Part shown: piece after piece, positions 1 through 11,548 of the stretch
Layout of the letters: every line of letters starts with the position of its first letter
Numbering within the stretch: the stretch's first letter is position 1
Assembly: GCA_900175165.2 (NCBI GenBank)
Contig: FWWN02000334.1
Span: 38,681-102,680 of the forward strand
Reading direction: 5' to 3'
DNA from: Rhizomucor pusillus
Taxonomy: Eukaryota; Mucoromycota; Mucoromycetes; Mucorales; Lichtheimiaceae
DNA length: 64,000 nucleotides
Position numbers and translations under genes: made by a program
The notes under the pieces: generated by a model
Seen by the model: the letters and a program-made list of their open reading frames with translations, nothing else
Told to the model about the DNA's origin: nothing
The model's database searches: none

Positions 1-1335
1 CTGATGAACCATTGTGCGACCGATTATCTCTTCCAACTGTAAAGTTGGAAAGCAAAGTAGGGCCTGTCTGTCCTCGTCAGAAATAGATGTTATAATTTGC
101 AATGTGCAAAAATCGAGAATTTCCCAGACAGTTGCCCACTCCATTGTCGTCAACTTGACTTTGTCGTTCTGTACAACATCGGTTAAGCACTCGAGTATCT
201 TTGCGTTCATCGCGTCGTTGCCCTGCTGAACTCCTCGCCGCATATACATGAGTATCACAGAATCAGGTATCTGATAAGATTCGACCACGCTTGCTTTGAT
301 CTTTGGTCCCCATGCTGCCTCGGCGAGCAGCGTCACGGCTCCGTTGGCTAACAATGCTTCCGTGTCGTGGCTGTCCTGCTCTCGACCTTCTATGCGGCGA
401 CAAAGCGTAAGTACAGCGTTGTGGGCGCAGTGTGATCGTAGGAGGTTCATGTAGATAGACCAAGGTGACTCAGCTTTGTCGGGTATCAAATCTGCTGGTA
501 GCATAACGGCTACACATAACATGTCCATAAACGGTGATAATGCCATAACCGGCACAAATCGATATCGCACAACGACGTCAGCAAAAGCCATGCAAGCACG
601 GATATCATCCAAGTGGTTTGAGCTGAGCAAGGCGCGACGAGCGGCTCGAATCATGTGTGCTACTTCGACTTCTTCAAACATGGCGAATTTGAACCGTGCA
701 ATGTCGGTCATTAGACACATGATTTCGCAAAGATATAGTATTTTCGAAGGTTCGTATACGTTGTGTCTGTTCGAGTCGATAATCTTTTCCACATTGTATT
801 CCGGTGCTCGTTGCAGAACCATATCTAGCCATGTTGCAAGTAATTTGGCAACGTTTTTCTCGAATCCTGAAATATCTCGGCCTCCTCTGCAAAGTGCGTA
901 TAGTACTCTATACATGTCGCCAAAGTCCTCCCAAATTTTGTGTTCTTTTAGCGAGCTGTAAAATGTTACTCTGGCCATACCAAGGTCGTTGTACTGTCCG
1001 CTGATGCATGCTGTCATAAAGTCAAAGACTGTGCTTCGGGCTTCGCGAGGCATACTTGACTCTAGCAAGTCTTGCACAGCAAAGAAGACATTGTCCAAAT
1101 GAGTAAACCTGTAGCTTTTGCACAGATCGGCGAACGTCTTGAGATGTTTTAGACGGGCGGCTAGAGGCTGTGAACTTTCCACTAGAGGTAAGATAGCCCG
1201 AGCGTCAAGAGGAGTCGTAGGGTTCGTATTGTGAATGTTAAGGCATGACTCGACAGACACCGACGATGCGCGAGGTCGAAGGATATTACTGAGCCAGCGA
1301 TTTGAAGTCGATGACGACGCTTGATTGCTAGACAT
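1..1335 (-). CDS. TSC2: Tuberin (TSC2) N-terminal part, partial
   Basis: A single open frame runs without a stop from an ATG at 1335 to the left edge, so this is the first ~445 residues of a larger protein. The translation begins MSSNQASSSTSNRW. It carries the alpha-helical tuberin N-terminal region (DUF3384-like): blocks such as RLKHLKTFADLCKSY, EARSTVFDFMTACISGQY and GRDISGFEKNVAKLLATWLD match the family's 'R..ldfl.aci.gQy..L' and 'GrdI..fe' signatures. Tuberin pairs with hamartin as the GAP complex that turns off Rheb and so restrains TORC1. The catalytic GAP domain would lie outside the window, so activity cannot be judged. A sestrin gene, another TORC1 regulator, lies 40 kb away in the same window. 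No intron is seen in this exon. Confidence 0.8.
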   Translation of the reverse strand, partial: MSSNQASSSTSNRWLSNILRPRASSVSVESCLNIHNTNPTTPLDARAILPLVESSQPLAARLKHLKTFADLCKSYRFTHLDNVFFAVQDLLESSMPREARSTVFDFMTACISGQYNDLGMARVTFYSSLKEHKIWEDFGDMYRVLYALCRGGRDISGFEKNVAKLLATWLDMVLQRAPEYNVEKIIDSNRHNVYEPSKILYLCEIMCLMTDIARFKFAMFEEVEVAHMIRAARRALLSSNHLDDIRACMAFADVVVRYRFVPVMALSPFMDMLCVAVMLPADLIPDKAESPWSIYMNLLRSHCAHNAVLTLCRRIEGREQDSHDTEALLANGAVTLLAEAAWGPKIKASVVESYQIPDSVILMYMRRGVQQGNDAMNAKILECLTDVVQNDKVKLTTMEWATVWEILDFCTLQIITSISDEDRQALLCFPTLQLEEIIGRTMVHQ

Positions 1336-1619
1336 GAAAAACTAGGCAATCCGTGGCTCTTAGATAATGGAGAAAAAAGTCGTGAAACGCGAAAGAAAAT
1401 TTGTTGCCCTATATGGCAAACGTGACGAAGGTTCGGTGTGATCCTTGGAGGCGACTGCTGCTTAAACCGTCCTCCTCCGCTAAATAGGAAGGAATGATTA
1501 TTTTCTTTGTTCATACAAAGACTCTGATAAATTAGGACAATGCATAGAGGACATTAAGCTCTTTAACGTATGTGCATTGTTCTATAGACTCTTGAATGAC
1601 GGTTTATTTTAGCATTATT

Positions 1620-2737
1620 CTAAAAACGCCATCTTCCAGCTCTCAATAAGGGTCTCACACGCAAGAACCAGTATCCAGCTCCGTATGCCACACCACCGAG
1701 ATGTGCAGCGCTATCGAAGTATCCAAACTGATGCAGAAAAGTATAAGCACGCATACTTCGTTTGTAGCATAACTTGGCTTACCTGCCGTGTGTATGCATT
1801 GTACAGATCATACAATGCAACTGCACCTATTACTGAAAGTGCAGGCATAGGGATAAAAAAGAAAAGCAGGAAGCGAGTTTGCGGGACTAGATAAGTATGA
1901 TGGGTTAGTATAGCACAGGAAGGCCACAATTTGAATGTCCCAACTTACATGCGAGGCCGTAAAAGGTCATTGCAGCCATCAAGAAACCTGATAAAGCGTG
2001 AGTATTCTGCGTAACAATGGGAAACATAAGAACGGTTTGATTTTACCTGAAGCACCCAGCGAAGCAACGGGTTCAGCAGGGTTGAATCTGTAGCTCTTGT
2101 GTAAGTGAGGTCTGATGTATTTGACGTATGCAAGGCTTGCAAGCGAAGAGGTGACGGCTGAGCCCATATAGAATAGTAAAAATCGGGATGGACTGAGTGT
2201 GGCAACCAACGGCGCAGCTATTGACTGCAAAACAATCATGTTGAGGAGGAAATGTGGCATGCTTTCATGCGAGACAGAAGATGTAAGCAGAGTATATATG
2301 CGTCCCTCACGCATGTTTTGCAAAGATGTCATGAAATTTTCACGCATAAATACAATCCAGCTCCCGTCACCAAACTGTCGATAACAGCCTTCCGCGTACT
2401 GCCAAGTCAGAAAAACTGCGAGGTTGACACCGATAATGGTCCATGATAATTTCTCCGGGCTTTCGTTGTTGATACGCCGAGCGAGTCTCTTGAAAGGATC
2501 CTGCTGTTGTCTTTTAACTTCTGACAAGGACTGCCGGTTCTGGTAGTAGTGAGGTCGAATATATGTACGCCATTCGCGTTTTAAGAACCATGATTCAGGT
2601 CGCTTCGTTGAATGGCTGGTGAAAAAGGACGATCGTGTGAAGAGCGATCGCGACGGTTGCAGATTGGTGTGTACCCTACAGTGTGCAATCGGTATTCTGG
2701 CAATAGTTATATTTCTCGTCACGAGTGAGCGAAGCAT
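1620..2737 (-). CDS. PCP1: Mitochondrial rhomboid intramembrane serine protease
   Basis: Exons on the minus strand are 2047-2737, 1949-1987, 1783-1886 and 1620-1727, giving 313 aa. The N-terminus (MLRSLVTRNITIARIP) is Arg/Ser-rich and lacks acidic residues, like a mitochondrial presequence. Several membrane segments follow. The nucleophile motif GASG is split by intron 1 (GASG then FLMAAMTFYG) and the catalytic His lies in AAHLGGVAYG in the last exon. Together these define the PARL/Pcp1/Rbd1 group. Family members cleave inner-membrane proteins such as dynamin-like Mgm1 or cytochrome c peroxidase. The three introns are 55-62 nt. The gene lies head-to-tail upstream of nothing else on this strand until tuberin; about 285 bp separate its stop from the tuberin start. 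Confidence 0.88.
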
Positions 2738-2945
2738 GCGGACAAAAAAAGAGTACCGACCCGAAATTGCCTGCTGCTGGCTGATATAACTGCTGCACTG
2801 AGAACGAATGCGCCAACCACATCCATATCACACACGTTTTGAAATCAAGTCGGGAAACGTCGGTGGAGCGAATGCAATATGCTTCGTTATCCACGATTCT
2901 CTTTTACAACAATCACAAACAATTGACTTTTGTACGACGATATGT

Positions 2946-4146
2946 TTAATCATCATCGTTTTGTATGCCACGTTCTTCCTCGTATCTAGACTGATGATCA
3001 CGAATTATTGTCTGGTACATCTCCTTTGGGTATTCGCTGCCTCGAATTTGGAAAGCATAGCAGGCTAAACAAAATGAAATGATATTTAGAATGTAAAAAA
3101 TATTCACAGCACGAAGGATCATATTTACCTCTTTCGACTTTGGCTAAACTTGACCTAAATGTCGACATCTTCTTGTTAAGTATAGGTAGCGATGAAGCCG
3201 CGAGCATCTCGAAGTCTTGCGATGTGTAAATTCTCTGCCATTGATGACTACAATAGATGTGGTCTTACCAGTACTAAGTTCACGTAGGAAATGGCATATT
3301 TCCATGGCCTTGTCGTAGTTTCCTGTCGTAACTGTATTGATAGCATAGCGCATCATTTCACCTGTGAAATCTGCCAGGCCAAGGACCTTTGCATGGAATG
3401 TTACGGTCTTTGTATTTCCATATTCCCATAATCTAGATCTTCTTACATAGTCCTCTGGTTGTATATACAGCCACTGGAATTGTATTTAGCAAATCACGTT
3501 GTCTGATCTCTCCTATCCATTGTTCTACGCACCTGGTTACCATCCTCATCTCGGAATAAACTGTCAATTTCTTCCTTGCTTATTAATCTCTTGTTCTCTA
3601 GATAGCAAAAGAACGCCATCGCTTCGATCTGAAACCTCGGTTAGCTAAAGTTTACCTAGATGATATCGTCTACTCACAAACTCTTCTAGACCACCGGAGA
3701 ATGATCTGGCGTATCTGTAATAGTTTACGCCCGTCAATTCCGGCGCGAGCTGCTTGAACAATGCCATGATCTCGTTTTGCTTGGTCCGTGCTTCATTGAA
3801 CTTGCCGTTCTTCTGTGAAACACTGCAGCGTGCGCGTGTCATTGAGATATTCATAGGACTTTCTTCTCTTTACGGGAACACTTGCCGATGTAGCGCAAAG
3901 ACAAGCTTCTTGCTTTGAGCTGTGATATCTCTGTGTAAAAAGTCGATGTGTCAAAAAGAGTTCAACAACGTGCTGCTTGACGACAGGTTACCGTGATAAC
4001 TTGATCACTCGTTCACGTCGATCGTGCTACATGGAGAGTTTTCTGTAAACTTTTGAAACGAATATACGTAGGCAAACAGATATCTATATACACACGTGTG
4101 CATCAAGTGTTCCTCTGGCATTAGCAAAGAATTTCGTAATTTCCAT
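2946..4146 (-). CDS. TSNAX: Translin-associated factor X (TRAX)-like protein
   Basis: Nine small exons (4096-4146, 3992-4026, 3874-3930, 3678-3822, 3533-3628, 3447-3473, 3269-3386, 3129-3215, 2946-3064) give a 244-aa helical protein close to TRAX over its whole length: HDRRERVIKLSRDIT, AQSKKLVFALHR, YYRYARSFSGGLEEFIEAM, VLGLADFTGEMMRY and ACYAFQIRGSEYP. TRAX is the catalytic subunit of C3PO, a translin-TRAX octamer that degrades RISC passenger strands and tRNA fragments. The acidic positions described as catalytic in animal TRAX have counterparts here (GLEEFIEA, ADFTGE), so activity is plausible; this is inference. Exon 3 has two possible donors that both keep the frame; the GT donor at 3873 is preferred over an upstream GC. 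No translin gene is in the window. Confidence 0.85.
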
Positions 4147-4234
4147 GTCAACAGATCTCGGTAGGTGTGGAAAGCAGCAGTAGCGGCTTTAAGCGACAAG
4201 AGGCGCGCGATTTTCGATCTTTTCCCTGTAATTT

Positions 4235-5019
4235 ATGCAAAAAATGACCGCTGCTACCAAGTTTGCCCTTATCTTGGTCGACATTCAGAATGACTTTATG
4301 GAATCAGGCTCACTTCCAGTCCCTCGTGCGTCTTGCATTCTGCCGACCGTGAATGAGCTACTCGAGAAGCTCAAGGGTATCGTGATCGCGACACAGGTGA
4401 GGAATTTACCGTTAGTTAGAACTGCCAATACCTTGACGTTGTCTTTAAAGGACTGGCACCCAGACAACCACGTTAGCTTTGCAAGAAACCACAATAAGCA
4501 GCCATTCGAGTCCATTGCATTGGAATATGATGGGCAAAAGATAGAACAAGTGTTGTGGCCAGCTCACTGCGTGGTAAGTCGTTAACAATTGCAAGACCCA
4601 TACGAACGCAATTTAAAGTCGTGGGCAATCAGCAAGGTACAGATGGAGCCAAGATAGTAGACTCGATACCGTTGGAAAAGATCGATTATACTGTGCAAAA
4701 GGGCAAGAACAGCATGGTGGATTCATACAGCGCGTTCGCAGACAATCAATACATGGAAATAACCCAGTTGGCAAAAATCCTCTATCAGAACCACATTGAA
4801 ACCGTCATCATCGTTGGATTGGCCGCAGACTTTTGCGTCAAAATGACTTGCTTAGACGCAATCAAGTTTGGCTTCAGAACCATCCTTGTTCGCCAAGGCA
4901 CACAAGCTGTCCAGCCTGACAAATTTGAAGAAACTATGCAGGAACTGGCTTCCAAGGGAGTCGAGATTGTGGATATCCAAGACGAGGCTTTTGTAAAGCA
5001 ATTCATGTCGAATGCCTGA
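4235..5019 (+). CDS. PNC1: Nicotinamidase (isochorismatase-like hydrolase)
   Basis: Exons 4235-4396, 4451-4573 and 4633-5019 give 223 aa. The enzyme converts nicotinamide to nicotinic acid in NAD salvage. The catalytic triad is visible: Asp in LVDIQNDF, Lys in TVQKGKNS and Cys in GLAADFCVKMT. The metal-binding cluster is DWHPDNHVSF and WPAHCVQGT. A second in-frame ATG at 4244 is equally possible as the start. It is divergent from TRAX, with about 90 bp between the two starts, so they share a short bidirectional promoter. NMNAT, a later step of NAD synthesis, lies 32 kb away at 36.5-37.8 kb; this looks like coincidence rather than a cluster. Confidence 0.9.
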
Positions 5020-5164
5020 AATCTGCTAGTATGCATTGATATCCCTCCATTTTATTACTTATCTGTATTTGTCGGGTATGCTGCTGCTGGGTGAAAAAGT
5101 TTGTAAAATGTACAATGGTCTGTTGAATTATGATTATGGGATGCTTTTTCATTTCTCCTCTCGC

Positions 5165-7375
5165 CTAACATTCCGCAATGGCCTTTGCCAGATTGTATCT
5201 AAGCTTGTGACCAATCTTCTTGAGCACATTCTGTACGTTGCTGGCGGTGTTAAACGTTTTATGCTGCTTGACAAATACGTCGTTCGGGATATCGCCCTTT
5301 TGCGTCGCATCCTGGAAGTGCCTGATAAGATCCTTCGTTTCTTGTTCGTTGAAAACGAGGCCGCTTGATGGCGACTCTTCAGACACTAGCAGTGGCAGAG
5401 CTTCCATGAGCAGCACGACTCTGAATTCATGCGGTGCATCCAACGAATGCAGTAATTCTTTGATGTAACGTGCAGCTTCCACTCGCTGATCTTGATCTAT
5501 GCATTTTCGCAGCGATCTGTATTTAAGAAGGAATGTATAGTGCTTGCATTTTCCAAGAATTTCCTTGTCAACATCATCTTCGTCTGGTAGCTTGGCAAGT
5601 GTACCTAGAGAAAAAATGCTGTTAGAAGGATCATTTACGTAGATGACATTCAACCCGTACCCTCTTTCAAGAATTTCTTCAGCAGTTGATCTGCAATCCT
5701 ATCCAATGATGCTGCATCGTGGGCTTTGCTGTAACATCCGATCGCACCTGCAACGTCGTTGCTATTTTCGCGTCGCTCTGCCAAAATCTACAGCAATGTT
5801 AATAATTGCATAACCGCCAATCGTAACGGAACTCACTTTGTACAGGGACTGCTGCGCGCTAACAAGACACAAATCTTTTGTGGACTTGATAAACTTTTCC
5901 AAAGTCTGTTCGTCATCTTTCGGCATCGCGTCAATGAGCTACAGAGATATGTGTATTAATAAGATATTTCTGGGTTCCTGGGGCTCATATAAATCAAGAC
6001 AAACCTTGCGCGCCCAGTAATCCCTGTTTGTTTTACAGGCACCAATGTAGGCGAGCGCTTCTTTCCACATTCCATATTTTTCGGCGATCTGCGTTGCATA
6101 CAGATGCATAATGTGATAAACTGGTTCTGTAATTGCCTCGCGGTCGAGTCCACTACCATCTTTGCCGACAACGTAAAGATCTCGGTCGACTAGGATGTTT
6201 GCTGTCAGGAGCAAGTGACCAAGATGGACCTGGGTCCAAAAGTCGTCGAACAGCCCCAGTGCATCGTTCCAATTGTGCAAAAGCAAACTGTGGCATGCAT
6301 ACACGACGTTGCTTTCTTTTCCTTCAGGGAAGATATGCTCTGCGGTGTTGGCGATATCTGATCGATTTCGGAAATGCTCGCGGTACAAGAGGTTGGCAAT
6401 GAATCGTTCCCAAAATGATCCCAGCTTGGCGATGATTTCATCGTCTCCGGTAACAATGCCGTAAATATCGCTCAAATATTCGCGCTTCGAACTATCACCG
6501 TCGTTTGTAACTCTCTCAAACTCCTGACGTGCATCTTGACATTGTTGCAACCAACTCTTCCACTTTGTAAAATCGGCTGCTGATGCTGTGGTTACAGGCG
6601 GCTGAGGCAAATCAGATAGTAATTGAACAAGTTGCTCCACATAAGGTCGAGTCTGACTCGGTGTTGATCGAGCAAGATTGCGTAATAAAGTTTTAGCTTC
6701 TCGAATATTTCCTCGAAGCAGATACCTAGCGATGCCAAATTTTGGTAAGATTATGAATAGTGAAAACATTTTGCACCATACTTGCTTTTGTGTCAGCTTC
6801 CATTTATCCACTTGCACCTGACGGGCTTCCTGACTAGCTGATGCCTTTTCCTCATCGTTTAATTCATCATCTGAGTAAACATTCTCGACGTTTATATATT
6901 CTTCATCCTCGTCCTCATCACCTAATGCAAACAACAAGAGAACGAGTTATTACATGCCTCTTTGTCTGATACAGTGTCCTGATTTACCTTCAACCCAATA
7001 TGTGTTTAGCCATGCACAAAGCTGCAAAACGATAACATCATCGCTGTTTCCAGAGAAACAGAGTATTTCAGCTAGTTGCCAGAAACGCAGCAGATCTTTT
7101 GCATATGTTTTTTCTTCCTGCGCAGATGCGTCGTTGTTTGAGATATATTCATAGTAACCCAAAAGGTGACTCGTGTATTCCTTGGCGAATAGTGCAAGTT
7201 TGCTCGAGCTCAAAAAGTACGTTTTGTTGTTAGCCGTGTTTGGCTGCGGTATCGTCTCGAGGAAAGGGAACTTACAAAGGGTTTGAGCCTGAAATATGCA
7301 TGGAATCGATCTGTCGCCGTAAACTTTGAACTTTGGAAAATATTTCAAAAGATTTGCTATATAACTGTTTCTCAT
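5165..7375 (-). CDS. NUP85: Nucleoporin Nup85
   Basis: Exons 6988-7375, 6005-6921, 5837-5938, 5661-5787 and 5165-5604 sum to 657 aa. It is an alpha-solenoid of the Nup84/Nup107-160 Y-complex scaffold. Recognition rests on DLLRFWQLAEILCFSG, RYLLRGNIREAKTLLR, ALAYIGACKTNRDYW (compare other fungal Nup85), and the C-terminal segment FRVVLLMEALPLLV with a following NEQETKDLIRH, which parallels the vertebrate Nup85 C-terminus. An acidic stretch (DEDEDEEYINVENV) follows the first intron. A hydrophobic in-frame stretch at about 6724-6780 starts with GTATGG and ends in CTAG but removing it would break the frame, so I keep it as coding; cDNA could overturn this. The start at 7375 is the first ATG and is only 80 bp from the stop of the upstream gene. 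Confidence 0.8.
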
Positions 7376-7454
7376 GCATCAGTATCAAGCCGCATAGGTT
7401 AAATCTAATATTCGACTTGCCTCTTTTCGATTTTTTGGTGCTAAATTGTCGACT

Positions 7455-7977
7455 CTAAGCAAATGCGTATTTAAATATGATAAATCCAGTGGCTAGAAGC
7501 AACGAGAAAATATCAGTATATCCAAAAATCTCAAATGATTGCTGCATCCACCTCTTCAGATCGCGGTCTATCTGATTCTTCAAAAGCATTATCGTAATCC
7601 TTGATAGGATAGCCGTTGTCAATACAAATGTGGGCAGTCCTATCAGCAGCAAAGTTGTTGTTACCTGTTCAGATTCAGGTTCGAGAGACGAGTTTGTCTA
7701 ATATTTGGGTCCGATCAGCTCATGCAACGCTGGTATTCAGGGAAATGACTCTTACTCGAGACGTGGTCGTTATCGATCGTGGACATTGACTGTCAGCGCT
7801 GGGTGAATCGTCTGCGTCGACTTTGGTCCAGTGGTCTTTCCGACCGGCATCGCTGGGCGAAGGCGTCCTCTTTTCAACCTTTTCGTATTCGTCGCTGGAA
7901 GGCGTTGGCGATCGCTGAGGGGACGCGCTCGTATTCTGTCCAGAGTGTGTATCGTTCTTATTTGTAGAATCTGCCAT
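7455..7977 (-). CDS. Small two-helix membrane protein, unknown
   Basis: Two exons (7756-7977, 7455-7697; 58-nt intron at a phase-0 site) give 154 aa. The first half is Ser/Pro/Asp-rich and probably disordered (SASPQRSPTPSSDEY). The second half has two hydrophobic helices, TTTLLLIGLPTFVLTTAIL and IFSLLLATGFIIFKYAFA, around a basic, Trp-containing linker (QIDRDLKRWMQQ). The topology suggests a hairpin membrane protein with the tail exposed to the cytosol. I do not recognise the family. It lies in the same direction just upstream of Nup85. Confidence 0.6.
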
Positions 7978-8289
7978 TGTGTGAGAAGCGAGACGCGGAA
8001 CTGAACTGCGAACTAAATGTCGCGTCTTCTCTTTTTTTAAGACTCCAAGTCATTTGCCTTTTTTGTCCTCGCTTCTTGAATGCCGTCCGTTGCAGGAATC
8101 CAAAGACAATTGACAGATTTGGGACACATATAGCACTCTACCCAACTATGCTTGATATCATGTGGACTGCAAAAGATGGGAAATAGCGTATGTATATTCT
8201 CTCATGTTTTAATGTTCGCTAAGTGGATAATGGTAGAGAAAACAAAATTCTTGTATGTGCATATGGATATGGTAATTTTTTTTTTGATT

Positions 8290-11238
8290 CTACTGTTTGT
8301 TCTTTTCTGCCTGCTCGGCTTGCGCCTTCTTTTCGTTCATACGCTGCTGTTGCAATGCTTCACGCTCTTTGCGCTTAGCCTGTTCTTCCTTCTCGTATTC
8401 ATACAGTTCCATTAGTTCTTCCTTTGCAGAAGATGCATCCTTCTTTCTACCGCGGATTGTGATAGCTCCAGATTCTCCGGATTTGCCAGCAGGATCCGGT
8501 GATGCGGAACCATTCGCAGACTTGGGGAAGCGAACATACACATTATATTTCTCCTCAAGTTTGCGGACGTATCGACCGTTCGGGCCGATCAGGTATCGAT
8601 GGAATTCGCGTGGCACATTGATGGACAACGTTACTTGGTCGGCGAGGTTAGCAACGAGAGATTGGATACGTTGCTTGGCAGCAAGGACGTTGAACTGGAA
8701 GCCTTGGATGACAACCTTGACTTGCTGGTTTTTGCCCTTTTTTCCACTGCTCTTGGAATCTTCAGGGTCAGAGATATCGATCTTGACACCTAATTCCTCC
8801 TTAAGCTTGTTAATGCTGGTACCAGCCTTGCCAATAACGTGTGCGGAGAACGCAGCAGGGATCTCAAATTCGGTAGAACAGGATTCGGCATACTAAGTAA
8901 ATAAAGAGAATGATATCAGTATAAGGTATATATAAACACCGGTTTAGTTTCAATCACCTCCTTGGCTTGAGCAGCCTCGTGGATCTTGTTGATCTGTGTA
9001 ATGGCCTTATTTACTTCGTCAACTGGACCACGGACGGCAATGACGTCAGGCGACTGGCCACCAAAGCGCACAGACACGGAAGTTTCGGATCCAAGGATGG
9101 CATTCAGAGTAGTGTTCTTAGGTCCAGAGATGTAGCGATGGTATTCAGCCGGGATTGTTAGGGTCTTGCTAACAAAATCGGACTAAAGCAACCTGTTAAC
9201 TATCTGCGTATTTCCTTTTAACATTGCAGATTTAATATCACTCACAGAATCATCAGCAATCTTCTTAAGATCAGCAGCAGCATTCTCCAAGTTTTCCTTA
9301 GCAGCTTCCACTCTCTGCTCAGTAGTGTCGCTTTCGTTGCCTTCGTAGATAATAGCAACAGTGGGGATTTCACCCTCTTGCTCTTCGTCGGGAATGAAGA
9401 TCTCGACGGCATATTTGGCTTTGATGCCCTTAAGCTGACGAGCATGGCGAACAGCAATGTGGCGATACAAGTGGGATGGGATGTCGACAGTTGCGACGAG
9501 TTCAGGAACCAATGCACGTGCTGCCTCGTAACCTGCCTTGTATGCGGCAGTGGCATCCTGCTCGTTCTTGCTCACAAACTCCACACCTACAGTCTTCTCC
9601 GTTTCAGCCAACTGCGGCACGCCGATCTGGACGTTGTGATCCGTTTCGATCTTGTTGAAACGACCGCGACTAACTAGGTACTTGAGGATGATGCGACCGT
9701 GCAGCAGCTGATCCTTGGCTGATTTGTGGATATCGGCAAGGTTCAAGACATCGAGGTGAACAGCACGGGCTTTGGAAATAACCAACGACAAGCCGTCAGT
9801 CAAACGTTCATCAGGTCCACGGATCGTAATGACTTCTGAAGGGTCGTTTGGAGCTGGGAGCTCAATGGTGCATCCAGTTTCTTCCAGAATCTCCTTGACA
9901 GTAGCTCCATCCTTGCCGGCAAAATATTTGTGCCGTCTCTTTGGAATAGAGTACGACACTGTACCGCATTTCTTTTGCAACTGAGCATAATAATCTTCCA
10001 AAGCCTTTATGGCAAGTTGAACCTTCTCCTTGTCACCGGTGACAGTGATAGGCGAGGCCTCAGCGGCCTTATATACATGAGGAATCTGGATCTTGACATT
10101 ATATTCCTGTTCAATTGGCACGATTCCCTGATTCTTAGGACCAGCAAGCAAAAGGTAATACTTGGGATCGACATTCTCCACTTTGGCAGTTTGCTTGGCA
10201 GCCTATTGAATTTTGTAAGCCATAGTTCCATACATGACATGATCATTTCTTTCAATATACTTGCCTTTTCGCTAACGATCTTATCTATCTCAGCCTTTGC
10301 AATGCTAATACCTGCAGCGTCGCCAACAAGAGTAACTTTAACAATATCATCATCTGCAAGTCCAGCCTCTGTTTCGTCATCCTTTCGGGGGAAATTGATG
10401 CGAACACCAGATTTGGCTTCAATCTGCTGCAAGTTTTTGCCCTTGCTACCAATGATGAAACGGCGAGTGGAGGCTGGTACACCGATCTCGACAGTGCGCT
10501 GGAAAACAAGCTGTGAATACAACAGAATCTGATTTGTGCATCGTTGTGAATGAATACCTTGATGACAAGACCGGCAACAAGTTCACGTTTGGCACGAGCA
10601 ACTTCGGCTGCTGGTCCCTGGATCAAGAATGTGGTGGTACCTGAACGGTTGGTGGAAGCAATGATGTTTGTTCCAGTCTTGCTCATGACTTGCTGGATAA
10701 CATCGGCGCTGCTCTTGAAGCCGAGAGGCTTGTTGGGAAGGTTAGCGATCTGCTGATTAGCGGGCAGCTCCAAAATGTCAGTGATTGAGGGTCCAGAAGA
10801 CGCGGCAGCAGACTTGACTTTGGCGCTGGATGCGGGAGTTCGTGGAGAAGAAGAAATAGGACCTTGGGAAGACTTGACTCGCGATGCCGCGGATGCGGAC
10901 CACGCAGACGTGACAGGTGCTCGAGGAGCAGCCGCAGACAGCGACGGGAAGGCAGTTTCAGAGGACAGATCAAGCTTCTCTTTTCTCTTCTTCTCCTTTG
11001 CTGGAGCCGGTGCAGCGGGCGAAAGCTGGCCGATGGGCACGGGCAAATCACCAGCGATGATGGGCTCCGCAAAGGCCGAGTTGTCGACGACCACCGGATC
11101 GTCAGCGCAAGGGACGGAAGGTTCCTCGGGAGTAGACGTTCCTTCGGAACCTTCGACACCGTTGCTAGCCTGGGCGTGCAACAGTGCGAGTTTGGCAGAG
11201 GGCGGCAATGCCTCCAGGGCAGCTTGCTGGTCAGACAT
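8290..11238 (-). CDS. SCP160: Vigilin/Scp160-like multi-KH-domain RNA-binding protein
   Basis: Exons 10558-11238, 10265-10510, 9246-10202, 8958-9182 and 8290-8892 give 903 aa; all introns are phase 0. After an Ala/Ser/Pro-rich N-terminus come one degenerate and about eight KH modules. Most carry degenerate GxxG loops, for example FIIGSKGKNLQQIE, YFAGKDGATVKEIL, VIGKAGTSINKLKEE and YLIGPNGRYVRKLEE. The C-terminus is a charged coiled coil (KEEQAKRKEREALQQQ). Vigilin proteins bind mRNA on ER-associated ribosomes. The second intron (10203-10264) uses a GC donor with consensus GCAAGT; this choice keeps phase 0 like its neighbours. It shares a 310 bp divergent promoter with ALG10. Confidence 0.88.
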
Positions 11239-11548
11239 GTTTAGATGAGACAAAATGGAACGTGGAATCAAAAAGGAATGCGGCGGCTATCGACAGAATT
11301 CTTGTCGTGTAGAAATGCAAATACAGTACTGAGACGTCTGTCGTCGGGCCTGTGAAGAGAGAGGAGAGAGGAGAGAGAGGGAGCTGTGTGTATGTGGCAG
11401 GTGGCAAGTGGGTTGGAGTGCCGAGAGAAAAGAAGGCGCCAGCTGAGCCAATGGCGGGCCAAAAGAAGGGTCCGGGGACGGAAATGGTTTCTCCACCGCG
11501 ACCACTGGATCTACGTTGTCCAATAACGTAAGCGGCTGTGCTGACGCG
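11239..11548. promoter_or_regulatory. Bidirectional promoter of SCP160-like and ALG10 genes
   Basis: This 310 bp interval lies between the two divergent start codons. It holds a GA-rich tract (about 11349-11390, written GAGAGAGGAGAG on the plus strand) and a GC-rich part around 11460-11500. No clear TATA box is seen. ORFs crossing it overlap real genes and are not supported. Confidence 0.5.

Noticed and set aside
6724..6780. Candidate intron in Nup85 (GTATGG...CTAG)
   Set aside because: Removing it would delete 56 bases and break the frame; the overall exon sum is divisible by three only if it is retained.
8297..8896. 199-codon plus-strand frame
   Set aside because: Exactly antisense to the last exon of the vigilin-like gene, whose KH motifs are unambiguous.
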